This document shows positions 17,785-26,200 of a stretch of DNA of 64,000 nt, piece by piece. Within the stretch, counting starts at the first letter, position 1. Every line of letters begins with the position of its first letter. This stretch comes from Caldilineaceae bacterium. Its GTDB lineage: Bacteria > Chloroflexota > Anaerolineae > Caldilineales > Caldilineaceae. The translations under genes were made by a program, and so were the position numbers. Below the pieces are notes generated by a model that saw nothing but the letters and a program-made list of their open reading frames with translations, was not told where the DNA came from and did no database searches. Location of the stretch: contig JAPKMW010000031.1 in assembly GCA_026645575.1 (NCBI GenBank), forward strand, positions 1 to 64,000, given 5' to 3'.

Positions 17785-17811
17785 AGAATCTCCCCAATCT
17801 ATTTCCCGCAT

Positions 17812-19392
17812 CTACTCCCACTCAATCGTTGCCGGTGGTTTGCTGCTAATATCATACACCACCCGATTGATCCCGTCCACCTCGTTGACAATGCGATTGC
17901 TCACCTTGGCCAGCAGATCGTAGGGCAGGCGCGCCCAGTCGGCGGTCATAAAATCATCGGTGGTGACGGCGCGCAGGGCCAAGGCATTACCATAGGTGCG
18001 GCCATCACCCATGACGCCGACACTGCGCACGGGCAACAGCACAGCAAAGACCTGGCTGGTCTGGCGATATTGACCGGCATTACGCAACTCTTCCAGGAAG
18101 ATGGCGTCGGCGGCGCGTAACAATTCCAGGCGCGCCCAGGTCACGTCGCCGATAATCCGAATGGCGAGACCGGGGCCGGGGAAGGGATGACGCCAGACAA
18201 TCTCTTCGGGCAGCCCCAGCGCTTCGCCCACGGCGCGCACTTCATCCTTGAAGAGCATGCGCAACGGCTCAATCAACTGAAAGGTCATGTCTTTGGGCAA
18301 CCCACCAACATTGTGGTGCGTCTTGATGGTGCGGGCATGGCGGGTTTCATCGCTGCTGGCCGATTCGATCACGTCGGGGTAGAGGGTGCCTTGGGCCAGA
18401 AAGGCGGGGGCATCGACCCCCCATTTATCGGCCAGCCGGCCTGCTTCTGCTTCAAAGGTGCGCACAAAGCGGGCGCCGATCAATTTGCGTTTCTGCTCCG
18501 GGTCGGTGACGCCGGCCAAATCGCCCAGAAATTCTTCGCTGGCGTTGACGGCGATGAGGTGCATCCCCTGATGCTTCTGGAAGGTGTCCACTACTTGGGT
18601 CGCTTCACCTTTGCGCAACAAACCATGATCGACAAAGACACAAGCCAGCCGGTCGCCAATCGCCCGATGTACCAGCGTGGCGGCGACGGCGCTATCGACC
18701 CCGCCGCTCAAGCCGCAGATCACATGACCGTTTGGCTCGACACGCTCTCGAATGCGTTGCACCGTCTCTTCAATAAAGCTGCCGGGTGTCCAATCACCCG
18801 TGCAGCCACAGATGCGTTTAACAAAGTTCTCTAAGATCGCGCCGCCATGTGGCGTGTGGACGACTTCGGGGTGAAATTGCAAGGCGTAGATACGGCGCTC
18901 CCTGTCGGCGACGGCGGCATAGGGCGAGTTATGGCTCTCGGCAACAGCGGCAAAGCCTGGCGGCAACGCTTCCACCCGATCACCGTGGCTCATCCAGACT
19001 TGCAAGGATGCGCTGATCCCGTCAAAAAGTCCACTGGCAGCCTCAACTAGGGAGGTCTTCAATTGAACGGTGGCCGGACCATATTCACGCTCCGGCGCCG
19101 AAGCCACGCGCCCGCCCAGCGTATGCGCCAGGAGTTGTAACCCATAGCAAATACCAAGAACCGGCACCTTGCTTTGCAAGACGATTTCGGGCAAGGTCGG
19201 TGCGCCGGCATCGTAGACGCTGTTGGGACCGCCGGAGAGGATAATACCGGCGGGTTGTAATTTGGGAAGCAAGTCGGCGGCGCGATCCCACGGGATCAAT
19301 TCGGCGTAAACCTGCTTTTCGCGCACACGGCGACAGATCAGTTGGCTATATTGGCTGCCGTAATCAAGGACGGCGATGGTTTGGTGGTGCAT
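17812..19392 (-). CDS. guaA: GMP synthase (glutamine-hydrolysing)
   Basis: 526 residues, full length. The N-terminal class I amidotransferase domain has the nucleophile in [13 protein letters not shown] and the His/Glu pair in [11 protein letters not shown]; the ATP pyrophosphatase domain begins with [14 protein letters not shown] (P-loop SGGVDS), and the C-terminal dimerisation domain ends in the conserved KPPATIEWE. It converts XMP to GMP with glutamine and ATP in purine synthesis. It begins 16 nt after a methyltransferase gene and is followed closely by the mazEF-type pair. Confidence 0.98.
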   Translation of the reverse strand: MHHQTIAVLDYGSQYSQLICRRVREKQVYAELIPWDRAADLLPKLQPAGIILSGGPNSVYDAGAPTLPEIVLQSKVPVLGICYGLQLLAHTLGGRVASAPEREYGPATVQLKTSLVEAASGLFDGISASLQVWMSHGDRVEALPPGFAAVAESHNSPYAAVADRERRIYALQFHPEVVHTPHGGAILENFVKRICGCTGDWTPGSFIEETVQRIRERVEPNGHVICGLSGGVDSAVAATLVHRAIGDRLACVFVDHGLLRKGEATQVVDTFQKHQGMHLIAVNASEEFLGDLAGVTDPEQKRKLIGARFVRTFEAEAGRLADKWGVDAPAFLAQGTLYPDVIESASSDETRHARTIKTHHNVGGLPKDMTFQLIEPLRMLFKDEVRAVGEALGLPEEIVWRHPFPGPGLAIRIIGDVTWARLELLRAADAIFLEELRNAGQYRQTSQVFAVLLPVRSVGVMGDGRTYGNALALRAVTTDDFMTADWARLPYDLLAKVSNRIVNEVDGINRVVYDISSKPPATIEWE

Positions 19393-19408
19393 AGGTCGTT
19401 ATTTGTGA

Positions 19409-20224
19409 TTAGGTGATTCGTGATTCCACAGTAATTGATTTACGCGCGAGCAGGATGAGATGATCACTGCCGGTATGGTAGGGCGCGCCCTCAAAGTCGC
19501 CCCAGACTTCGGTGACAGTAAAGCCGGCGCTTTGTAACAGTAATTCGGCTTCCCCGCGCCAGAGAAAGCGAATGGTAAAGGGACAAACGGTGCGCCGCAC
19601 GGCGCCGTCGGGCAAGTTCTCTTCGTAAATAAAGAGCGTTTCCTGGATCTGGTCGGCCCAATCGATGGTGCGCACGCTCCACTTGATCACTTGGGCGCCG
19701 GTGGCAGGATCAAGCCATTGGTCGCCCAATTCCATAATGCCATTGACGGCATGAAGGCGGGCGACATCGGGGCTGAAGAGATCGAGCAACAAAAAGCCGC
19801 CAGGGCGCAAGTGGCGATGGGCATTACGCAAAACCGCTAGTTGATCGGCTTGCGTTGTCAGGTGCATGAGCGTATTGCTCGTGCAGAAGGCAAAGGCGAA
19901 CTCTTTGACGGGAAGGTCGAAGGTGCGCAGGTCGGCTTGGTGGAACGTACTTCGTGTTGCGTGTTGCGTGTTGCGTATCTTTTCCTTGGCAACACCAAGT
20001 AAGCCGGGGCTGATGTCAACGCCAGTGACGGTATGGCCGGCTTCCAGCAGAGGGACGAGGGCGCGCCCAGTGCCGCAGCCCAATTCTAAGATCGGGTCAC
20101 CGGTCTGATCAGCCAGGTCGAGGATCAGGTCGAGATCATCTTGATAGTGGCGATAGTCGGCGTCATAGAAGCGGGCAAAGCGATCAAAGAGTTCGGCTTG
20201 CGTTGCAGGCGTTTTCGATATCAT
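19409..20224 (-). CDS. class I SAM-dependent methyltransferase
   Basis: 271 residues. SAM-binding motif I is ILELGCGTGRALVPLLEAGH, followed by VTGVDISPGLL (motif II acidic residue) and the GGFLLLDLFSPD motif typical of ubiquinone/UbiE-like small-molecule methyltransferases. The substrate is unknown. Two stretches look inserted from the local short-word repeats: NTQHATRSTF in the middle of the domain and the terminal SITVESRIT, encoded by CGTGTTGCGTGTTGCG- and GTGATTCGTGATT-type DNA. Sits directly upstream of guaA on the same strand. Confidence 0.88.
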   Translation of the reverse strand: MISKTPATQAELFDRFARFYDADYRHYQDDLDLILDLADQTGDPILELGCGTGRALVPLLEAGHTVTGVDISPGLLGVAKEKIRNTQHATRSTFHQADLRTFDLPVKEFAFAFCTSNTLMHLTTQADQLAVLRNAHRHLRPGGFLLLDLFSPDVARLHAVNGIMELGDQWLDPATGAQVIKWSVRTIDWADQIQETLFIYEENLPDGAVRRTVCPFTIRFLWRGEAELLLQSAGFTVTEVWGDFEGAPYHTGSDHLILLARKSITVESRIT

Positions 20225-20320
20225 ACCCGTAGTATATCACTATTGCTGGCAAAGCCTCAAGCTACTATACACTTATAGATATGTTGATGGTTTAGGGGTA
20301 GATACAGTCGGCGTTGTTTT

Positions 20321-20395
20321 CGTCCCGTAGGGACGCCTGAGTTTAGACGAGAGGGTCCAATGCTTGGCCTAAACTCAGGCGTCCCTACGGGACGA
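20321..20395. repeat. perfect inverted pair of GTCCC-NNN-GGGAC elements
   Basis: The copies at 20321-20346 and 20370-20395 are exact reverse complements over 26 bp, separated by about 23 bp. This pair lies just past the sdpI stop, in the gap before the methyltransferase, and could act as a transcription or mRNA 3'-end signal. Confidence 0.88.
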
Positions 20396-20426
20396 GTCAT
20401 GGTTGGCAGAAGTTGGTTCGGATAAT

Positions 20427-21119
20427 CTACTTGGCGTCCGCAACGGTTTGCATTGCGGGATCGTTTTTCCAAACGATATAGGAGTAGACCATGGCAAAGA
20501 GTACAGTGCCAACAACACTCGCCATCATCGTGAAAAAGGCAATTGTAGAACTCCATAAACTGGCGCCGATAATCAGTAGCCCGCTGATTACAAAGAGTTT
20601 GCCGGTGATGCGATGGGTCTTGTTCCACGCTAGCTCACTGGCCAACGTCCAGGGTGTGCGCACCCCGAACATATAGTTACGCCGGATCTTGCCCATGTAG
20701 TTGCCTATGACCACAAACATCAGGCCGACCGCCGGCGCCGCCAACAGACCGATGTTGATCGGGTAGCCCAAGGCGCTCAGAACCGCCCCCGTATGTAAGA
20801 CCGCCATAAAGAAGAGCGTGCCTAGCAGGACAGCGCGGTAGGCTTGCCCCGAACGTTCAATGTTGGCGCGCAATGGATCGATGTAGCGGATCAGGTTGAA
20901 GAGCAGGAGTACGCCAACGGTGACAGCCGGCAGCAACAACAACGCTTCCGCCTTACCGCCATAGCGATCCGCTTCACCAGCCGCATTCCAGTGGACCGGC
21001 AGCGAGGCATCGGCGGGCAACTGCACCCAGGCCCAGGCCGATAGGCCAACCATCAATACAATGAGCAAACTACTGATTAGCCAGGTTGTTTTTAAGTTCA
21101 ATCCATTCTTCTCTACCAT
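20427..21119 (-). CDS. sdpI: SdpI-family membrane protein
   Basis: 230 residues, about six membrane segments. The N-terminal third is DUF1648 (LPVHWNAAGEADRYGGK, the conserved HWxxxGxxDxYG motif), the C-terminal third is the SdpI domain (GNYMGKIRRNYMFGVRTPWT, with the conserved NxxxGxRTPWT). In Bacillus SdpI gives immunity to the SdpC toxin and sequesters SdpR. Only 3 nt separate it from the ArsR-type gene upstream, so the two are co-expressed. No SdpC-like toxin gene is seen nearby, so it may instead be a general envelope-stress sensor. Confidence 0.88.
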   Translation of the reverse strand: MVEKNGLNLKTTWLISSLLIVLMVGLSAWAWVQLPADASLPVHWNAAGEADRYGGKAEALLLLPAVTVGVLLLFNLIRYIDPLRANIERSGQAYRAVLLGTLFFMAVLHTGAVLSALGYPINIGLLAAPAVGLMFVVIGNYMGKIRRNYMFGVRTPWTLASELAWNKTHRITGKLFVISGLLIIGASLWSSTIAFFTMMASVVGTVLFAMVYSYIVWKNDPAMQTVADAK

Positions 21120-21122
21120 TTT

Positions 21123-21452
21123 TCACTCCTTTTGCACGTGATCGCTATCGATAGCGTTATCGATCATTTTTTCGCTATCGCGGTCACTCCGATCAATTTG
21201 AAACATATCCATCATGCCCAGTAGCGCTTCTTCCAAGACAGAGACATTAAGGCTGTAAATGATGGATGCACCCCGTTTTTCCCCCTGAATCAGATCTGCT
21301 TCACGCAGGACGGCAAAGTGGCGTGACAGGGTGGGCCAGGCGGAGTCAAAATGTTCCGCCAATTCGCCGGCGCTCATGTCCCGTTTGCGCAATAATTGCA
21401 AGACACGGCGGCGGGTCGGATCCGCTAGGGCTTTGTAGACATCACTAAACAT
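21123..21452 (-). CDS. sdpR: ArsR-family autorepressor of the SdpR type
   Basis: 109 residues from ATG 21452 (GAGG 5 nt upstream); a TTG at 21467 with AAGGAAAAAGG upstream could add five residues. It is a winged-helix protein: DVYKALADPTRRRVLQLL, recognition region HFDSAWPTLSRHFAVLREADLI and wing GEKRGASIIYSLN. No metal-binding cysteines are present, which fits SdpR rather than metal-sensing ArsR. A palindrome overlapping its promoter start site indicates autorepression, relieved if SdpI captures it at the membrane as in Bacillus. Confidence 0.87.
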   Translation of the reverse strand: MFSDVYKALADPTRRRVLQLLRKRDMSAGELAEHFDSAWPTLSRHFAVLREADLIQGEKRGASIIYSLNVSVLEEALLGMMDMFQIDRSDRDSEKMIDNAIDSDHVQKE

Positions 21453-21504
21453 ATCTTCCTCATCCAACCTTTTTCCTTCTCAGCTAGACACTGCGTTTTA
21501 TGAT

Positions 21505-21553
21505 TTAGCTAATTAGCTAATAATAGAATAACATGGAATGAGAGCAATGTCAA
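21505..21553 (-). promoter_or_regulatory. sdpRI promoter with palindromic operator
   Basis: On the minus strand TTGACA (21548-21553) and TATTCT (21525-21530) are 17 bp apart. Immediately downstream, over the expected start site, is the perfect 16-bp palindrome TTAGCTAATTAGCTAA (21505-21520), which is also two direct TTAGCTAA copies. Repression by the adjacent ArsR/SdpR protein is the likely use. Confidence 0.8.
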
Positions 21554-21680
21554 TAGGTAAATGAAAGTGTAGTGATTTGTTGGACTGATTTAGAAGGATC
21601 GGCCCGAGAGCGCGTTGCGGGGGCTAATGCTACTGCGTTTACGTGATGCGCCGTGGCCCGTGCAACGCACTCTCCTGCAC

Positions 21681-23012
21681 CTACCGCGTCGCCAATTCTG
21701 CTAATGCATCCTGTATAACCGGCACATACAGCGGCGAAAAATGAGGATTGATCTCTAGGGCTGTGTTCAAATGGGTGCGGGTAGCTTCTGTGTTCCCCAG
21801 CTTGGCGGCGATCATCCCGGCATGGAAATGGAGCATGGCATCTTTGGTTTCCAAGCGTAGGGCTTCTTGGCTATATTGCCATGCTTCTTGATGCTCTCCC
21901 TGCTGATAGAGCGCCCAAGCCAGCGTATCGGCGGCGTAGATGGTGGGACGTTCGGCATAGGCGGCGCGCGCTTGTTGGACGGCAGCAATAGGATCTTCGC
22001 CGTGACTGGCGCTGAAGAGCGCCATTTCCAGATCGACATTCATGCCGGCGGCAGCGTTGAGTTGCTGGATCACGCCGACTAGGCCATACTGCTGGCGGGC
22101 GGCATCTGGTTGACCGGTCGCCTCATAGAGTTCACCAAGCGCAATGATAAATTCGGGTAACGGCAGGCGTTCGGCCAGTGGCTGGTAGATCGCAATAGCC
22201 TCCGCAGGGTTGCCTTGCGCGGCGGCAACACGCGCTTGACCGCCAAGGGCGTAGGGGTAATGGGCTTTGGCAGCCAGTACCTGTTCATAAATATTCGCCG
22301 CTGCGGTCAGATCGCCCCGGTTGAAGTATAAATGCCCCAGATGGGTTAGCGTCCAGGCCCAACTTTCGCTGCCGGGCAGGGTGGTTTGAACGGCCGAGCG
22401 CATGGCCTCAATGGCGCCATCGACATCGCCATGTAGTTCACGCAAGTACGAAATACGACTATAGGAATCTAAGTCCGGGCGCAGATCAACCATCTTTTGC
22501 AAGGTCTGCACGGCCTCATCATAACGCCCCAGTTCGACCTGCCCATCGACCATGATGCCCAGCGTTTGGGCGCGGAAAGGGTTGATGGCCCAAGCCTGGT
22601 CAGCCCACGTCAGCGCGCCCTGAAAATCATGCAGCGCCAATGCCAGGATACCTTGCCCAACCAGCGCGTCTAGTTGTTTGGGGTCGCGAGCGAGTGCTTC
22701 GGCAAAGGCTTTGCCGGCGCGCTCATAAAGGGAAACATCGCCGCTTTCGCGCACCTGTTGCAATAGCCCCAGCCCCAACTGGGCATAGGCGTAGGTGTCA
22801 TCCGGGTTGTTGCGTAGCCGGCTTTCCAGTTTGCTGATCGCATCCTGTGACGAAAGCTCAATTGGCGCCGGCGGCGTAGCCGGTTGGCTGGTCAGCGGGT
22901 TGAGCAAGCGCACGCCAATCGCCACGACCAGGGCCAGGGCCGCCAAAAGGAGCATCATCACGGGGCGGCGGGGCATCCGCTGTAACCAGAGTGGCATTGC
23001 AAGAGCAGACAT
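21681..23012 (-). CDS. membrane-anchored TPR protein
   Basis: 443 residues from ATG 23012 (GAGGG 8 nt upstream). One N-terminal membrane segment (VMMLLLAALALVVAIGVRLL) is followed by about nine tetratricopeptide repeats, e.g. DDTYAYAQLGLGLLQQV, PKQLDALVGQGILALALHD, YPYALGGQARVAAAQGNPAE and AMLHFHAGMIAAKLGNTEAT. TPRs bind partner proteins, so it is probably a scaffold on the outside of the membrane. It is the last gene of the co-directional block with the beta-helix, DUF4331 and NicO genes; in my recollection TPR and DUF4331 genes are neighbours in other genomes as well, which I cannot check here. Confidence 0.85.
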   Translation of the reverse strand: MSALAMPLWLQRMPRRPVMMLLLAALALVVAIGVRLLNPLTSQPATPPAPIELSSQDAISKLESRLRNNPDDTYAYAQLGLGLLQQVRESGDVSLYERAGKAFAEALARDPKQLDALVGQGILALALHDFQGALTWADQAWAINPFRAQTLGIMVDGQVELGRYDEAVQTLQKMVDLRPDLDSYSRISYLRELHGDVDGAIEAMRSAVQTTLPGSESWAWTLTHLGHLYFNRGDLTAAANIYEQVLAAKAHYPYALGGQARVAAAQGNPAEAIAIYQPLAERLPLPEFIIALGELYEATGQPDAARQQYGLVGVIQQLNAAAGMNVDLEMALFSASHGEDPIAAVQQARAAYAERPTIYAADTLAWALYQQGEHQEAWQYSQEALRLETKDAMLHFHAGMIAAKLGNTEATRTHLNTALEINPHFSPLYVPVIQDALAELATR

Positions 23013-23116
23013 ACGTTTCACCCTCTTCCTGTTGAAATAGATTTTGGTCGCTCACCGTGTCCCGTCGGAACGCTTGGGTTTCGCTTGGAAAACGGGTAGC
23101 GCTTTCGCCATCGGTG

Positions 23117-23154
23117 CAAGCGTAAGGACTTGACCGCTCAAGTCCTTACGCTTG
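23117..23154. repeat. perfect 17-bp hairpin past the beta-helix gene
   Basis: A 17-bp perfect stem with loop CCGC, 55 nt after the stop of the beta-helix gene on the minus strand, without a T-tract. A degenerate GTCCC element lies at 23057-23080. It may end or stabilise the long transcript. Confidence 0.7.
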
Positions 23155-23208
23155 TGGCAAAACTACAACTTCCTATAGGCTGATGCCTGCGTAGACATTC
23201 CTATCTGG

Positions 23209-26200
23209 TTAGCGTTCAACCAGCGGCAAGAAGAGATTGTTGAGCAGTTCCCCGCTCACCGCCTCATCAAACGGCGGGTCATCAATATCCACGTCATCGG
23301 CATCATCATCCTCTGCCGCCGCTTCCGGTGTAATCGTCTCTAGGCTGCCAGAGCGGACACCGGCAACGAAGCGCGCAGGCAGCAGCCCCAGGTGAATGCC
23401 ATCCAGGTTCTTTGAACCGGACGCGTACTGCGCACTACCCCAGAAAAGACGATAGGTGCAGCTTGTGTCGGCGCCGCTGCCGGCCAGCATGCAGACAAAG
23501 ATGTCATCGGCATCAATCGTCATATCGGCAAAAGCAAAGGTATCCTTGACCGTGAGATAGAGATCGCCATTAGCCGAGTCAATCGTCACGCCGTTAATAT
23601 CTTCATTGGCCAGGCCCACGCGCGACCCATCGAAGTAGAGACGCCAGTCACCGCGGCTGGGATTGCCAAAGGTGGCGTTGTCCAGTCGGAAAAGATCTTC
23701 ATCGTGTCCCCTGGCGCCCGGTGTGTCGAAGTTGCCAATCGTGCTGACCACCAGGTGGCCTTCAGCCGTGAAGCTAATCGCATCAATGTCCTCACTATCG
23801 GTGGTTAGCCCGACATCAGCGCCGCGCAAGTACCAGGCGAAGCTGCCGGCCGTGTCGTGGCCCAAGGTGGTGGGGATGAAGCGCACAACGTCCGAATCAT
23901 CCACCGCCCCCAAGCCCGGCACGTCTGTGGGGCCATTGAAGCTTAACAGCAAATTGCCGTCGCGATCAAAGGTGAAGGCATTCACATCTTTCGTCACCCC
24001 AACATCCGAGCCGTCAAAGATCATCTGCCAGGTGGCGCTGGCGAAGTCATAGACCAGAATGTCTTCATCCCGAAAGGCAACATCACCGGCCTGACCGCTG
24101 CTGCGGGAGCTGACAAAGAGCAAGTTGGTGAAGGCTGCGCCATCCGCTTCGTAAGCGCCAAGGTCACAGTTGGCGCCTTGCGGGCGAGTCACCTCCCGTT
24201 GATCGACCCCGTTGACCGGCGCCGCGGCGCAGATGGCATCATCACCCGCAGCCAGGGCCGGGCTACCGGCCAACAGGGCCAGCGTTGCCGTTTTGCCGCC
24301 GTTGTTGGCGAGCATTCCCAAGCGCGGATCGTCGGTAATGGTTGCACCGCAGCTTCCATCGCTATCCAGATTTGGCGCGCCATTTGTGCTGATGGGGCCA
24401 ACACAATCGGTTTCATTGGCGGCGACAATGCTGTTAGCCAGTTCCACTGTACCGGTGGCATTGGCAATACCGCTGCCGTCATTGGTGGCGAGGGTCACGT
24501 TGATCACGGTGCTGGTTCCTGCTGCGTTTAGCAAACCACCGCCGTTGCCGTTGTTGGTTCCGTTGCCGGTGATGGTGCTATTGCTCACGGTAAGCAAGCC
24601 GCCGTCATTAAAGAGGGCACCACCGCCTTGGGCAGTGGCGCCGTCGCCGTCACCACTGTTGGTTGTCAGGTTCTTGTTCAAGGTTGTGCCGGAGACCCGC
24701 AATATCCCGACGGCGGAATTCCAGAGACCACCCCCTTCCGCAGCGGCGCTGTTTTCGGCCACAATGCTATCAACCACGTCCACCGTACCGGCGCCGGTGA
24801 TATGGAGCGCACCGCCGTTACCCGGCGCGTCGCCAGTGCTATTTTTCAGCAGACGCACATTTTGCAGACGAACCGATTCCCCAGCGTTGTCTTCAACACC
24901 GCCACCGGCTCGATTAGAATGATTCCCGGCAATCGTGCTGGCCGTGACGATGAGCGTCCCCAAGTTGTTGAGGATGCCGCCACCGCTGCCGGCTGTACCA
25001 TCGGCGCGGTTGGCGCGAATGATCGCATTGCTGACGCTCAGGTCGCCGCCATCGTTAAAGAGGCCGCCACCCCCTTGATCGGCATCGTTGCCACTGGCAA
25101 GATTGTCGATAATCTTCGTGCCGACAACAGTTAGCGTGCCGATGGCGGAATTCCAGAGGCCGCCGCCTTCCGCCACGGCTCGATTGCCCATGACCATCCC
25201 CCCGTTGACTGTGACAGTCGCCGCACCGGTGATATGGAGCGCGCCGCCGTTACCGGGGGCCGGACCAGTCAGATTGTTCAGCATGGTGACGCCGTTGAGC
25301 GTGGCTGTCACGGTATTCGTCACGACGCCGTTGACTTCAATGGCGCCGCCGGCCCGGCTGGCGGTGTTGCTGATGAGGGCGCCACCGGTAATCGTCAGCG
25401 TACTGCCGGGGACAGCGAGGATGCCGCCACCGCTACCGGCTGCGCCATCGGCCTTGTTGCCGGTCATGGTTGTATTGAAGACGCTCATGGCGCCACCATC
25501 GGTAAAGAGGGCGCCGCCCCCCTGATCCGCTGCGGCGCCGCTGGCCGTGTTGTTTTCCAAAGTGACATTCTGCACCGTCAACGTACCCACGGCGGAATTC
25601 CAGAAACCACCACCTTCCGCAGCCGCACGGTTCCCGGTCGCTGTGCCACCATTAATCGTGACTGTGGCGGGGCCAGTGATGTGCAGCGCGCCCCCATTCC
25701 CTGGCGCGGCGCCGGTGGCATTGTTGGTAAAGTCAACATCGTCAAGCTTTGCCGTCGCAGTGCTGGCAGCCGTGGCGTTGACTTCAATGCCACCACCAGC
25801 CCGGCTGGCCCGGTTGTCGGCCAACGTGCTGTTGGCAACAGAAAGCATACTACCGGCGTTGGCAAGAATCCCACCACCGCTGCCGGCAGTGCCGGTCGCG
25901 TGGTTGTTGACAAGCGTCGTATCGATGACGGTCATTTCACCACCGTCGTTGAAAAGCGCGCCGCCACCCTGATCGGCATCGTTGCCGGCCGCACTGTTGC
26001 CGGTCAGGGTGCTATCGATGACCAGCAATGTACCGACAGCAGAATTCCAGAGACCACCACCTTCGGCGTCTGCGTGATTGTTGGTAACGGTGGCATTGCT
26101 GACGGTCACCTTGGCCACACCCGTAATATGCAGCGCACCACCATTGCCGGGGGCCGCGCCGGTCGTGTTGCCCGAAAGTTCGACATTTTTCAGGGTCGCA

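Noticed and set aside
7901..20395. CRISPR-like array from the repeated GTCCC elements
   Set aside because: Copies are in both orientations, spaced irregularly, split over six gaps and vary in the core; no cas genes are present.
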